From contig NZ_JACHCN010000002.1 of assembly GCF_014205795.1 (NCBI RefSeq), positions 427,011 to 491,010 of the forward strand: a stretch of 64,000 nucleotides of DNA. The letters run 5' to 3'. The stretch is from Rhodanobacter sp. MP7CTX1. GTDB lineage: Bacteria; Pseudomonadota; Gammaproteobacteria; Xanthomonadales; Rhodanobacteraceae. This document shows, one piece after another, positions 38,291 to 49,735 of this stretch (positions are counted from its first letter, which is position 1; each line of letters starts with the position of its first letter). A program made the position numbers and the translations under genes. The notes beneath the pieces were generated by a model, which made no database searches, was not told the origin of the DNA, and saw only the letters and a list, made by a program, of their open reading frames with translations.

Positions 38291-39541
38291 ATGGATTTCG
38301 GAAAAATCATCGAACGCGTCAAGGCGATCCTGACAACACCAAAGACCGAGTGGCCGGTCGTCGCGGCCGAGCCGGACACGGTACGCGGCCTCTATACCGG
38401 CTACATCGCGATCGTTGCCGTGCTGCCAGTCATTGCCCACTTCATCAAGAACAGCCTGATCGGCACCGGCGCATTCGGCATCACCGTGCGCATGCCGATC
38501 GGCATGGGCATCGTGGCCGTGGTGGTGCAATACGTGTTGGCCCTGGTCGTGGTTTATCTGCTGGCGCTGATCATCAACGCGCTGGCACCCACGTTTGGCG
38601 GACAGAAAGATCAGGTACAGGCGTTGAAGACCGTTGCTTATTCATGGACCGCGGGCTGGGTCGCCGGTATCGCCGTGATCTTGCCCTGGCTGGGCTGGCT
38701 GATCGCCATCGCCGGCGCAATCTACGGCATCTACCTGCTGTACCTGGGCCTGCCGGAAACCATGAAGTGCCCGCCGGACAAGGCCGGCGGCTATACCGCC
38801 GTCACCGTGATCATTGCGATCGTGCTCAGCTGGATCCTTTACCTGATTATCGCCAGCGTGATCGGCACCGCCGTGCTTACGGGCGCCGCCATGGGTGGCA
38901 TGCACATTACCGGCAGCAACGGTGAGAGCGTCGTTGTCGATGGCAACGGCACGCTCGCCAAACTAGCCGCCATGAGTGCGGCCAGCAAACAGCTGAATGC
39001 CGCGCAGCCATCCAGCGCTGCTGCCGCCCAGCAGCTCGCGATGGGCAAGATGGTAGGCGCGATCGCCGGCGGCACCAGTGTCGAACCGCTATCCCTGGAT
39101 CAGGTCAAAGGGTTCCTGCCTGACAGCCTTGGTGACTTGAAACGCACCAGCGTCTCCGCCCAGCGCAGCGGCGCGATGGGCATGCAGGTCGCCGATGCGA
39201 CGGCCCAATACAGCGACAGCAACGGCCACGACATTACGCTGGAAGTCACCGATACCGGTGGCGCCAAGGGGCTGGTGGCGATGGCCAGCGCCATGGCGCC
39301 GGAAGAGGAAAAGCAGACCGATCACGGCTATGAGAAAACCCACACCGAGTCCGGCCGGCTGATCCACGAGGCTTGGGACACCCAGTCCAAGAGTGGCGAA
39401 TTCAGCGTGATTGTCGGCCAGCGTTTCACCGTGAAGGCGACCGGCACGGCCGACGGCATTGATCAGCTGAAGCAGGCGGTCAGCAGTGTCGACCTTGCCA
39501 AACTGGAATCGATGAAGGACCAGGGCGTGACAAAAAACTGA
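38291..39541 (+). CDS. Yip1-family membrane protein with C-terminal soluble domain
   Basis: A 416-residue inner-membrane protein. Residues 1-200 form a Yip1 domain with about five helices and the conserved PKTEWPVVAAEP start of this bacterial subfamily. The remainder (about 215-416) is hydrophilic and unrecognised, with GFLPDSLGDLKRTSVSAQR and a beta-rich part. TAGGAG lies six bases before the ATG. A strong terminator follows. Function unknown. Confidence 0.87.
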   Translation: MDFGKIIERVKAILTTPKTEWPVVAAEPDTVRGLYTGYIAIVAVLPVIAHFIKNSLIGTGAFGITVRMPIGMGIVAVVVQYVLALVVVYLLALIINALAPTFGGQKDQVQALKTVAYSWTAGWVAGIAVILPWLGWLIAIAGAIYGIYLLYLGLPETMKCPPDKAGGYTAVTVIIAIVLSWILYLIIASVIGTAVLTGAAMGGMHITGSNGESVVVDGNGTLAKLAAMSAASKQLNAAQPSSAAAAQQLAMGKMVGAIAGGTSVEPLSLDQVKGFLPDSLGDLKRTSVSAQRSGAMGMQVADATAQYSDSNGHDITLEVTDTGGAKGLVAMASAMAPEEEKQTDHGYEKTHTESGRLIHEAWDTQSKSGEFSVIVGQRFTVKATGTADGIDQLKQAVSSVDLAKLESMKDQGVTKN

Positions 39542-39576
39542 TGCGAAACAGTCCATGACGAACGGCCACATGAAAA

Positions 39577-39608
39577 GGCCGCGCTGTCGCCAGCGCGGCC
39601 TCTTTTTT
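39577..39608 (+). terminator. Rho-independent terminator after the Yip1 gene
   Basis: A perfect 10-bp GC stem GGCCGCGCTG / CAGCGCGGCC with a 4-base loop, followed by TCTTTTTT. A-residues before the stem mean it may also work for yceI on the other strand. Confidence 0.92.
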
Positions 39609-39634
39609 GTCACCGATGCTGCGCCTTACGCGCC

Positions 39635-40213
39635 TTATTTGGCGACTTCGGCTTCCGTGGTGATCTGCAACTTGATCTCGTCACTGACGTACGGCACATA
39701 GGCCTTCACGCCGAAATCCGAACGGTTCAACGTACCGGTGGCATCGAACGCAATCGCCTGCACCTTGGCCATCGGGTGTACGCCCACCTTGTTGAGATGC
39801 GCGTTCAGCACCAGCGGCTTGGTCACACCGTGCACGGTCAGGTCACCGGTCACCTTGAAATTGCCGCCACCGAGCGACTGCACGCTGGTGCTCTTGAAGG
39901 TGGCTGCCGGGAACTTGCCCGCGTCGAAGAATTCCGCCGTCTGGAATTCATCGTTGAGCTTGGCGACATGCGTGTCGAAACCGGTGATCGGCAACGTCAC
40001 GTCGATCGACGATTTCGCCGGATCCTTCTCGTCGAAAACCAGCGTGCCCTCGCCCAGCGCGGCAAAACCGCTCGGGTTGGAGAAGCCGAGATGGTTCCAG
40101 CCGAAGATCACATTCGTGTGGCTGGGATCGAGTTTGTAGGTCACCGGGGCGGCCTGAACCGACACGGCGGCGCCGAGCAGTCCGGCAAGAGCGAGATACT
40201 TCAGTGCACGCAT
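39635..40213 (-). CDS. Periplasmic YceI-family protein
   Basis: A 192-residue secreted lipocalin-like protein. The signal peptide (MRALKYLALAGLLGAAVS) is cleaved near VQAAP. The mature domain has the YKLDPSHTNVIFGWNHLGFS start, DLTVHGVTKPLVL and RSDFGVKAYVP, all typical of YceI, which binds polyisoprenoid chains in known structures. The gene is followed by a convergent terminator and preceded by RutE-like nitroreductase on the same strand. Confidence 0.92.
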   Translation of the reverse strand: MRALKYLALAGLLGAAVSVQAAPVTYKLDPSHTNVIFGWNHLGFSNPSGFAALGEGTLVFDEKDPAKSSIDVTLPITGFDTHVAKLNDEFQTAEFFDAGKFPAATFKSTSVQSLGGGNFKVTGDLTVHGVTKPLVLNAHLNKVGVHPMAKVQAIAFDATGTLNRSDFGVKAYVPYVSDEIKLQITTEAEVAK

Positions 40214-40279
40214 GGGAGTGCCTCCTTGGGAATGATGGATACGGGGTTGCTTCGAACAATCTCTTTCAAGCTGACTTCT

Positions 40280-40873
40280 TCATGCAATCCGGCAGGCTTC
40301 GTCGAACGCCAACCGGGGGCCGCGCGCAAACAGGTCACGGCTGGCATCGCCGTAACCGATATTGATCAGGAAATTCGACTTGATCGGGGTGCCGGCAAAG
40401 AAGGCCGCATCCACGCCGGCATTGTCGAAACCGGACATCGGACCGCAATCGAGCCCGATAGCACGCGCGGCCATCAGCACATAGGCACCTTGCAGTGTCG
40501 CATTGCGAAACGCAGTAATGTCGATCAACGACTGATTGCCGACAAACCAGCTACGCGCATCAGCGTGCGGAAACAGCTTCGGCAAGTGCTCGTAAAACGC
40601 GTGGTCGCTGGCGATGATGGCGGTCACCGGCGCTGCCGTCGTCTTGGCCCGGTTGTTCTCCGACATGAACGGCGCAAGCTTCGCCTTCGCCTCTTGCGAC
40701 TTCACGAACACCACGCGCATCGGCGAAGCGTTCGCACTGGTCGGGCCGAACTTCGCCAGTTCGTAGAGCTCGTGCAACTGTTCATCGCTGACGTCTTTTG
40801 GCAGCCATGCATTGAAGGTGCGGGCGTTGCGGAACAACTGATCAAGGCCGGCCTCGGAAAGCAACTCGCTCAT
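40280..40873 (-). CDS. RutE-like nitroreductase (malonic semialdehyde reductase)
   Basis: A 197-residue FMN-dependent nitroreductase-fold protein, the size of RutE (196). It starts [14 protein letters not shown] and has [28 protein letters not shown] and MRVVFV segments of that family. RutE reduces malonic semialdehyde to 3-hydroxypropionate in uracil breakdown; no other rut gene is nearby, so the substrate is uncertain. ATG 40873 has AGAGG upstream; the longer frame from 40942 is rejected. Confidence 0.87.
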   Translation of the reverse strand: MSELLSEAGLDQLFRNARTFNAWLPKDVSDEQLHELYELAKFGPTSANASPMRVVFVKSQEAKAKLAPFMSENNRAKTTAAPVTAIIASDHAFYEHLPKLFPHADARSWFVGNQSLIDITAFRNATLQGAYVLMAARAIGLDCGPMSGFDNAGVDAAFFAGTPIKSNFLINIGYGDASRDLFARGPRLAFDEACRIA

Positions 40874-41010
40874 GGGTATCCTCTGCTGCATTGACGCGCC
40901 GACAGTGGCGCCTGAATCTGCAAGTGTAATAGGTGTGCGCATGCCAACAGACGACGGCCCGGAGAACGAACTGTGTTAATCAGGGAAACAATGGCGAACC
41001 GCCCGCCATC

Positions 41011-41997
41011 ATGCTGAAGCTGCACGGTGAGTGCTGGGCGATTACCGACAGCGCCGCCGGCAACCAGCGCCAGGCGTTGGCCCTGGCCGAGCGGCTGGGC
41101 CTGCCGGTGCGTCATCTGATCCTCGAGCCGCGTGCGCCCTGGTCGTGGTTTGCACCTCGGCTCAGCCTTGGCGGCCCTCTCGCGCTTACCGTCGCACAAC
41201 GTGAATTGTTCGCTCCGCCGTGGCCCAGGGTGGCCGTAGGCTGCGGTCGCGCGGCGGCGTTGTTCACCCGTCAGCTGCGCGGGCTTTCCAACGGTGGTTG
41301 TTACACGGTGCAAATCCTGAATCCGCGCATCGATCCTGCACATTGGGACACCGTGATCGCACCACGTCACGACCGACTGAGCGGGCCCAATGTGCTGCAG
41401 CCGATCGGGTCGCTCAACGAGGTTGACGACGCCTGGCTGCAGGACGGCCGCGAGTCCTGCCCCATCCTTGCCGACTTGCCGCAACCGCGCGTCGGCGTGT
41501 TGCTCGGCGGCCCGCGCAAAGGCATTCCACTGAATGCCCATGTGGCGAAACAGCTGGCCAACCGGTTGCTCGAGGGTCAACGCCGTGACGGCGGCAGCCT
41601 GTTGATACTCGCCTCGCGTCGCACGCCGCCCGCCGTCATGGAGGTCATGCGCGAAACGTTCGGGGCCACCCCCGGCCTGATATGGGCCGACCACGGCGAC
41701 GGACCCAACCCCTACCCCGGCGTGCTCGGCTGGGCCGATCGGCTCGTCGTCACCCCCGACTCCGTCAACATGCTGAGCGAAGCGTGCGCCGTCGGCTGCC
41801 CAGTGCATACCTTCGTCAGCGCGCCACTGCCGGAGAAGATTTTCCGCTTCCACCGCGTGTTACGCGACGCAGGCCTGCTGCATGATCTGGACGTCCAGTC
41901 GCCGGCATCCGTTGCGCCGCTGCGCGAAACCGCAGCCATCGCCGCCGAACTGCGGCAACGTATCCAGGCGCAACAAGCACGCCCTCTGTTGAGCTGA
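41011..41997 (+). CDS. ELM1/GtrOC1-family putative nucleoside-diphosphate-sugar epimerase-like protein
   Basis: A 328-residue protein of the mitochondrial fission ELM1-like family, which has a GT-B-like fold. Motifs are AITDSAAGNQRQALALAERL at the N-terminus, VGCGRAAALF, GVLLGGPRKG, VTPDSVNMLSEACAVGCPV and IFRFHRVL. In bacteria it is often near LPS or envelope genes; biochemical role unknown. I choose ATG 41011, where the conserved part begins; no good ribosome-binding site is visible. Confidence 0.85.
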   Translation: MLKLHGECWAITDSAAGNQRQALALAERLGLPVRHLILEPRAPWSWFAPRLSLGGPLALTVAQRELFAPPWPRVAVGCGRAAALFTRQLRGLSNGGCYTVQILNPRIDPAHWDTVIAPRHDRLSGPNVLQPIGSLNEVDDAWLQDGRESCPILADLPQPRVGVLLGGPRKGIPLNAHVAKQLANRLLEGQRRDGGSLLILASRRTPPAVMEVMRETFGATPGLIWADHGDGPNPYPGVLGWADRLVVTPDSVNMLSEACAVGCPVHTFVSAPLPEKIFRFHRVLRDAGLLHDLDVQSPASVAPLRETAAIAAELRQRIQAQQARPLLS

Positions 41998-42021
41998 TGG
42001 CTCCTGACAAGAAACCCGGGA

Positions 42022-44865
42022 TCAGCCGAACGCAAACCCCAGTGCATCCGTGGCCCCGCGAACCCCCGCGCACAGCTGCTCCAGTTCCGCATCGCGTGGT
42101 GCGATCCGTGAGCGCAAATCCAAGGTGCAGGCGAGTGCCCGCTGCAGCAGATTGGCGTGTGCCACGGTCAAAGAGGCAGCCTGATCAACATCGAGCAAGC
42201 CGGCACTGCGGCAAGCCTCGATCAGGCCGGCATTGGCGGTAACCCCGAGCAGACCAGGCCATTGCGCCGCGTTCGCCAGCACCAACCCCTGCAGCGCAAA
42301 CTCGATATCGAGCAACGCGCCATGACCCTGCTTGAGATCGAGCTGGGTGGGACTAGAACGATCGCGTTCCGCGCGCCAGCGCCGGCGCATGTTGCCGACT
42401 TCAGCCAATACGGCGGTACGCTCGCGCGGCACCGCAAGGATCTCGCGACGCACGTCGGCCAGTTCCGCATTGAGTGCGGCATCTCCGGCCACCGGACGGG
42501 CGCGCAGCAGTGCCTGGTGCTCCCACGTCCACGCGCGACTCTTCTGATACGCCGCAAAAGAATCGAGACTGCTGACCAGCAGGCCCTTGGAACCATCCGG
42601 ACGTAGCCGCGCATCGACCTCGTACAGGCGGCCGGCGCGGGTAAGCACGGTGAGCCAGTTCATCACGCGCTGGGCGAGTCGCTGATACCAGCGTGCGCCT
42701 TCCAGCGGACGGGCACCGTCGCTCATCGCGTGCGCACGCCGGCCATCGTAGACGAACACCAGATCCAGATCCGATGCGAAACCGAGCTCCTCGCCACCCA
42801 GGCTGCCATAGCCGAGCACGGCGAAGCCCGAACCCACACCCGGCAGCCGACCATGCTGTGCAACCAACTCGCGTTCGGCCAGCGCCAATACCGCGCCCAC
42901 CACCGACTCGGCCAGTGCGCCGAGCCGGCGCGCGGTCGCGACGGCGTCGGCACGGCCATCGTTGAACGCAAGCCCCAGCCTGAACGCAGTGGATGCCTTG
43001 AATTCGTTGATCCGCTCAAGCTCGGCTTCGGCCTCGCGCTCATCCAGGGTGGTCAGCACACGGGCGATTTCGGCGGTGATGTCGGCGCGCTTGAACGGCA
43101 GTTGATCGATGCGCGGATCGAGCACGTCGTCCAGCAGCAGTGGCTGCGCGATAACTCTCTCGGCCAGAAACGCGCTGTCGCCGAACAAACGGGCGAGGCG
43201 TTTGCGCGCAGCCGGTTGTTCTTCCAGCAAGGCCAGGTAAGACGAGCGTCGTGCCACAGCCTGCATCAATCGACACAATCGCAGCAGGCAGGGCACCGGC
43301 GCGGCACTCGCGCGCGCGGCACTGAACAGCTGGGGCATCAGATGATCCAGCCGCTCGCGCGAAGGCGGCGACATTGCACGCACCGGCGCGGCTTGCGGCA
43401 GTTTCAGCAGGGCGTCAGCCAGTTCGGCGCCGGGAACGAAGCCGGAGGCTTCCAGCACAGCGGCATCCAGCGAGCCGGCGCACGCCTGCTGCCACAGCAC
43501 CATGTCGGCAGCCGGCACGCTGGCGGCGCGACCGCCCTGCGGCATCAGCACGGCGGCAAATTCTTCGCTGACGATCGCGCGATGCTTGGCCAAGGCCGCA
43601 TTGAGGGTGTCCCAGTCGGGATACTCCAGACTCAGTGCGATGCGCTCGCGACTGAGTGCATCGTCGGGGATGTCGTGGGTCTGCGCATCACGCAGCATCT
43701 GCACGCGGTTTTCCACCCGGCGCAAAAGCACATAGGCCTCACGCAACATGCGAGCACGCGAGGCGCCAATGTGCCCGCGCGCTTCGCACGCCGTCAGTGC
43801 CGGCAGCAGGCCGCGCACGCGCAAGCTGGGTTCGCGACCTCCGCGAATCAGTTGGGTCAGCTGCACGATGAATTCGATCTCGCGAATGCCACCGGGGCCG
43901 AGCTTGAGGTTGTCGGCCAGATCCTTGCGCACCACTTCCGCATCGATCAACGACTTCATTTCGCGTAGGCCGGCGAACGCGGTGTAGTCCAGATACTTGC
44001 GATAGACGAACGGCCGCAGCAGCTCCTGCAATTGCTTGCCGGCATGTCGGTCACCGGCGACCGGACGCGCCTTGATCCAGGCGTAGCGTTCCCAGTCCCG
44101 GCCTTCGCTCTGGTAGTACTGCTCCATCGCGGCGAACGACAGTGCGAGGCGCCCGGCATTGCCGAACGGGCGCAGGCGCAGATCGACCCGTGCGCAGATG
44201 CCATCCATGGTCGGTTCGTTCAACAGGCGCACCAGCTGACGCCCGAGCCGGATGAAATACTCGCTGTTGTCGAGTGGGCGCGCACCGTCGCTTTGGCCAC
44301 CCTGCGGGTAGGCCAGCACCAGGTCGATGTCGGACGAAAAGTTCAGCTCACTGCCACCGAGCTTGCCGAAACCGACCACCACCAGCCGCTGCAAGACACC
44401 ATCCGGATCGCGGCTGTGGCCGAAGCGCGCGGCGAGGGCGCGCTCGGACCAAGCCAGCGAGACACCGAGCAACGCCTCGTACAGGACGCTGGTGGCGGAC
44501 AGTGTTTCGGGCAGCTCATCCAGCCCGTTGACGTCGCGAAACACCAGCCGCAACGCTTCGGCGTGGCGGAAACGGCGCAAGGCCACCATGCAGGCGGCTT
44601 CGTCGTCCGGCAGCTTGAGGGCGTCGATGCGCGCACTCGCATCGCTGCCGGAACGCAACCGTTCCAGCCCGTGCGGCGCCAGCAGCTGCGGCTGTCGACT
44701 CCATACGTCAAACGCAAAATCGCTGGCCAGCAAGGTGCGCCGGATTCGTTCAGCGACGCCGGCATCGTCATGCAACGGCACTCCGGCGGCGCGGCAACGG
44801 GCGACGAGGTCGCCATAACGGTCATCGATCAGCGCACGCAGCGCGGGGGATTCATGGGCAGGCAT
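42022..44865 (-). CDS. glnE: Glutamine synthetase adenylyltransferase/deadenylase
   Basis: Adenylylates and deadenylylates glutamine synthetase in response to PII signals. 947 residues from ATG 44865 (E. coli 946). Two nucleotidyltransferase domains are evident: the N-terminal deadenylase with GSELNFSSDIDLVLAY, and the C-terminal adenylylase with GGEELGFASDLDLVFVYDG. The frame continues to 44982, but that portion is not conserved. Convergent with the ELM1 gene (24 bases apart) and divergent from the phosphoglycerol transferase. Confidence 0.96.
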   Translation of the reverse strand: MPAHESPALRALIDDRYGDLVARCRAAGVPLHDDAGVAERIRRTLLASDFAFDVWSRQPQLLAPHGLERLRSGSDASARIDALKLPDDEAACMVALRRFRHAEALRLVFRDVNGLDELPETLSATSVLYEALLGVSLAWSERALAARFGHSRDPDGVLQRLVVVGFGKLGGSELNFSSDIDLVLAYPQGGQSDGARPLDNSEYFIRLGRQLVRLLNEPTMDGICARVDLRLRPFGNAGRLALSFAAMEQYYQSEGRDWERYAWIKARPVAGDRHAGKQLQELLRPFVYRKYLDYTAFAGLREMKSLIDAEVVRKDLADNLKLGPGGIREIEFIVQLTQLIRGGREPSLRVRGLLPALTACEARGHIGASRARMLREAYVLLRRVENRVQMLRDAQTHDIPDDALSRERIALSLEYPDWDTLNAALAKHRAIVSEEFAAVLMPQGGRAASVPAADMVLWQQACAGSLDAAVLEASGFVPGAELADALLKLPQAAPVRAMSPPSRERLDHLMPQLFSAARASAAPVPCLLRLCRLMQAVARRSSYLALLEEQPAARKRLARLFGDSAFLAERVIAQPLLLDDVLDPRIDQLPFKRADITAEIARVLTTLDEREAEAELERINEFKASTAFRLGLAFNDGRADAVATARRLGALAESVVGAVLALAERELVAQHGRLPGVGSGFAVLGYGSLGGEELGFASDLDLVFVYDGRRAHAMSDGARPLEGARWYQRLAQRVMNWLTVLTRAGRLYEVDARLRPDGSKGLLVSSLDSFAAYQKSRAWTWEHQALLRARPVAGDAALNAELADVRREILAVPRERTAVLAEVGNMRRRWRAERDRSSPTQLDLKQGHGALLDIEFALQGLVLANAAQWPGLLGVTANAGLIEACRSAGLLDVDQAASLTVAHANLLQRALACTLDLRSRIAPRDAELEQLCAGVRGATDALGFAFG

Positions 44866-45052
44866 CGGCCCATTGTGCCGCACTGCCGACCGCGGCAGGT
44901 CACCTCCCGCCACGCCCGGTACACCGACCCCGAGATGAGGCGTTGATACACCCAGGCAAAGCTTGAGACACCCCCATCTCAATCAACAATTGGTTCATCT
45001 GATCCCGATTACATTTCAGGGCTCGAACCATGTCAGCAAGCGCAGGACTGTC

Positions 45053-46948
45053 ATGTCGTTGAATCCCGCAAGCTCTCCCCATCGCTGGCGCGTGCTGGCG
45101 GCGCGCATCCTGCTGCCGTTGTTGCTGGCGCTGGCCTTCGTGCTGTTGACGGGACTGCTTGATGGCGGAATGGGTGTGCTGCCGTTGCGGCTGTTCGATC
45201 AACCTCGGTTCCTGCTGGCCAATGCGTGGCCCGGGCTGTTGCTGGCCGGTGTGCTACTGGCGCTGAGCCGCCGTCTGTTGCTGTCGTTCGGACTGGCGTT
45301 CCTGCTGCAGGGCGTGTTTTACGGCGTCAATGTACTGAAGGTGGCAAACCTTGGCACGCCATTGCTGCCGGCCGATTTTCGGATGGTTGGCCAGTTGCGC
45401 AAAGGCGGCGCACATCTGCTGTCTGGCTATCTACCGCATAGCCCGTGGCCTTACCTTGCCTTGCTGGCTGGGGTGGCCCTGGTGATTGCGATGTGGCGCT
45501 TTGAGCCGCCACTGTTCCCGCGTCGCACTCACGGCAAACGACTGCTGGCCGGCGCCGTCCTGGCGACGATCCTGCTCAGCATGCTGATTGGGACGACCGT
45601 CTGGGGGAAAATCTACAATGCCAGGGTGCTCTGGCTGGAGCCATGGTCAGCCTCCTCCACCAGCACCCATTCGGGCCTGATCAGTTCGCTGATGATGTTT
45701 CATCTGCAGGATCGCCACGGCAAGAAAAAGCCGGACCGTGCTGCGGCAACCCAGCTGATCGGCCAGTCCGCCACGTCATTGCGGCAGGTCATGCAACCGC
45801 CAGCGGCTAGCAACGAATTGCCGGACATCGTGGTGGTGCAAAGCGAATCGTTCTTTGATCCGTCGATCATGCATGGCTATGAGCAGGAGAACCTCGTCCC
45901 GAATCTGCGTCGGCTCGCCGCGCACGGGATCAGCGGCAAGCTGCACGTACCGACCTTTGGCGGCGGCACCATCCGCACCGAGTTCGAGGTACTCACCGGC
46001 TTGTCGCTGCGCTACTTCGACAACCTGCAATATCCCTATCTGCAGATGGGCAACAAGGCCGTGCCAAGCCTTGTGCGCACGCTGAACACGCATGGCTACG
46101 AGACGATGGCCGTACACGGTAACGACCCGGCGTTCTGGAATCGCGCGACCGCGTTCAAGGCGCTCGGCTTTGATCGTTTCGTGTCGCTATCGTCGTTCCC
46201 TGCCAGCGCGCCAATGGACGGCAAATACATGGCCGACAGCGCGATGACCGACGAGATCATGGGCCTGCTGAAGGACTCCGGGCCGCCGCAATTCATCTTC
46301 GCTATCAGCCTCGAAGCACACGGCCCGTATGACGTCGAGCCGAGCCATGGCGACGAGCGCGACGCCATTCCGGTACCCACCGGCATCAACGGAAAAGAAA
46401 AACTCGAACTGCAGAATTACATCTATCACATGCAGCACGCCGACGCCGAGCTTGGCCGACTGGTCGCGTGGCTGGCGCAGCGCCAGCGTCCGAGCCTGGT
46501 TCTGTTCTACGGCGATCATCTTCCGGCGCTGGGCGACAGTTATCACGCCACCGGATTCGTCGATGGCCAGGACATGCTGAGCCAGGCGGGCATCTGGTTG
46601 CTGGTCGATCCACACAGTGAGGCTGGGCCAATACAGCAGGACACTGCTGCATGGCTGTTGCCCGGCAAATTGCTGGCGCAGGCCGGCATCCAGGATGACG
46701 CTTATTTCGCGCTGACGACCCTGGTCGGGCCGCAACTGGCCGCACTGACCAAGGCTCCTGGTGCGATGCCGCTGACAGAGGACAGCGAGGAGCAACGGAT
46801 CGATCAGGCCATGGCGAGCGTCAACCAGCTGCGCATGAACGGCAAGCTGGACCCCTTGCTGCCCAAGCTCGAGTTGCTGCCTACCGGCGGCATCGCCCAC
46901 GACACCGTGGTGACCACTCCGCCCGCCTCGGCCGCGATGCAGCAGTAA
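45053..46948 (+). CDS. LTA synthase-like phosphoglycerol transferase
   Basis: A 631-residue membrane enzyme with about five N-terminal helices (to about residue 190) and an extracytoplasmic sulfatase-like domain. Metal and catalytic features are VVQSESFFDP, the Thr in GGGTIRTEFEVLTG and YGDHLPALG. In Gram-negatives such proteins modify osmoregulated periplasmic glucans or other envelope glycans with phosphoglycerol (OpgB-like). The start is taken at 45053 with AGGA upstream; an in-frame ATG at 44963 is possible. It ends at a shared terminator with groEL. Confidence 0.88.
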   Translation: MSLNPASSPHRWRVLAARILLPLLLALAFVLLTGLLDGGMGVLPLRLFDQPRFLLANAWPGLLLAGVLLALSRRLLLSFGLAFLLQGVFYGVNVLKVANLGTPLLPADFRMVGQLRKGGAHLLSGYLPHSPWPYLALLAGVALVIAMWRFEPPLFPRRTHGKRLLAGAVLATILLSMLIGTTVWGKIYNARVLWLEPWSASSTSTHSGLISSLMMFHLQDRHGKKKPDRAAATQLIGQSATSLRQVMQPPAASNELPDIVVVQSESFFDPSIMHGYEQENLVPNLRRLAAHGISGKLHVPTFGGGTIRTEFEVLTGLSLRYFDNLQYPYLQMGNKAVPSLVRTLNTHGYETMAVHGNDPAFWNRATAFKALGFDRFVSLSSFPASAPMDGKYMADSAMTDEIMGLLKDSGPPQFIFAISLEAHGPYDVEPSHGDERDAIPVPTGINGKEKLELQNYIYHMQHADAELGRLVAWLAQRQRPSLVLFYGDHLPALGDSYHATGFVDGQDMLSQAGIWLLVDPHSEAGPIQQDTAAWLLPGKLLAQAGIQDDAYFALTTLVGPQLAALTKAPGAMPLTEDSEEQRIDQAMASVNQLRMNGKLDPLLPKLELLPTGGIAHDTVVTTPPASAAMQQ

Positions 46949-47017
46949 ACCAAAGCAACGCTTTTGTCTGCGGCTGGCAGCGGGTCGCCTAGTCTCGAAC
47001 TTCGTTGGCCCAAAAGA

Positions 47018-47050
47018 AAAACCCCGCACAAGGCGGGGTTTTCTTTTTTT
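47018..47050. terminator. Bidirectional terminator between phosphoglycerol transferase and groEL
   Basis: A 10-bp stem AAAACCCCGC / GCGGGGTTTT with a 5-base loop, followed by CTTTTTTT on the plus strand and preceded by an A-rich run that is T-rich on the minus strand. Confidence 0.92.
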
Positions 47051-47069
47051 CAGTGACTGGTCGGGGGAC

Positions 47070-48731
<1,662 letters not shown>

Positions 48732-48847
48732 TCAAAAAAATGAATAGGTAACGGTTTGTCGTTGCGAAAGTGCTGCAGAAGGAGCCAAAGGCGACTGGGG
48801 TGCGCGGATTTTGCTTCGCGCTCGCCGTCACCATCAGGCTCCAGCCA

Positions 48848-49141
48848 TCAGCCTTCGATCACGGCCACGATGTCGTCTTCCTTCAGGAAGACCAGCTCTT
48901 CGCCGTCGATCTTGATTTCCTGGCCGGCATACTTGCCGAACAGCACGGTGTCGCCCGTCTTGACCGACATCGGGCGCACGGTGCCGTCCTTCTGGATCAG
49001 GCCGGTACCGGCAGCGGTGACCTTGCCGCGGGTGGGCTTCTCGGTGGCGCTGTCGGGGATGACGATGCCGCCGGCGGAGACGCGCTCCTCTTCCAGGCGC
49101 TTGACGATGACGCGGTCGTGCAACGGACGCAGTGTGCTCAT
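48848..49141 (-). CDS. groS: Co-chaperonin GroES
   Basis: A 97-residue lid of the GroEL folding chamber. It has the [17 protein letters not shown] start, the mobile loop with [13 protein letters not shown], and GKVTAAGTG. Start ATG 49141 has GGAG six bases upstream; an in-frame TTG two codons earlier is rejected. First gene of the operon, downstream of a CIRCE operator. Confidence 0.97.
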   Translation of the reverse strand: MSTLRPLHDRVIVKRLEEERVSAGGIVIPDSATEKPTRGKVTAAGTGLIQKDGTVRPMSVKTGDTVLFGKYAGQEIKIDGEELVFLKEDDIVAVIEG

Positions 49142-49203
49142 GGACAACTCCAGCTAACGATTGAGGTGGGACAAGGCTTTGAAGACCCAAACCGGCAGTC
49201 TTG

Positions 49204-49230
49204 CTAGCACTCTGGGGAAACGAGTGCCAA
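49204..49230 (-). promoter_or_regulatory. CIRCE operator (HrcA binding site) of groES-groEL
   Basis: On the minus strand the sequence is TTGGCACTC, 9 bases, GAGTGCTAG. This matches the CIRCE consensus TTAGCACTC-N9-GAGTGCTAA with two substitutions, one in each arm. It lies about 60 bases upstream of the groES start, directly next to the -10 element, so HrcA repression of the operon is expected. Confidence 0.88.
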
Positions 49231-49257
49231 TTTTAGCGGTACAGTACGCCGCCGCAA
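49230..49257 (-). promoter_or_regulatory. Promoter of groES-groEL
   Basis: TTGCGG and TAAAAT are separated by 16 bases on the minus strand, with the -10 overlapping the CIRCE by one base. It reads as a vegetative promoter blocked by HrcA. No convincing sigma-32 consensus is seen. Confidence 0.6.
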
Positions 49258-49381
49258 GCGGTTCGGTCACGGAACAGCTAATTGGGTGACCGAAGGTGGC
49301 TTTCAAGGGCGACCGCAGGAAATCGACCTCCGCAGCACTCAAATCGGACATTGCCCCCGGGTTTCCCTTTACGCTCCGGCA

Positions 49382-49735
49382 ATGACGCCTGCCCAGACCA
49401 CGCCCGACACCGTTCTGCTTTGCTATTGCAGCTGCCCTGATGCGGACAGCGCGCAAGCTATTGCACAGACACTGGTCGGCGAGCGCCTGGCCGCCTGCGT
49501 CAATCGCCTGCCAGGGGTCATCTCCACCTATCGCTGGCAGGGTGCGGTGACTTCGGACACCGAGACCCTGCTGTTGATCAAGACCACCGCAGGCCGCTTC
49601 GAGGCGCTAAAGGCTCGCCTCCTGCAACTGCATCCGTATGAATTGCCCGAGCTGATCGCGGTGCCCGTCGAACGCGGTCACGCGGCCTATCTGGACTGGT
49701 TGCGGGATTCCGTCAGCGCTGAGTCAACGGGCTGA
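49382..49735 (+). CDS. cutA: Divalent-cation tolerance protein CutA
   Basis: A 117-residue trimeric CutA1 protein associated with tolerance to copper and other divalent metals. Conserved segments are VLLCYCSCPD, LVGERLAACVNRLPGVISTYRWQG and LHPYELPELIAVPVERG. ATG 49382 is chosen; the frame is open upstream to 49286 without conservation. The 3' end overlaps the convergent MocR gene by 23 bases. Confidence 0.93.
   Translation: MTPAQTTPDTVLLCYCSCPDADSAQAIAQTLVGERLAACVNRLPGVISTYRWQGAVTSDTETLLLIKTTAGRFEALKARLLQLHPYELPELIAVPVERGHAAYLDWLRDSVSAESTG

Noticed and set aside
42730..43968. A 412-codon plus-strand frame opposite glnE
   Set aside because: Antisense shadow of glnE; Arg/His/Gln-rich and without start signals.
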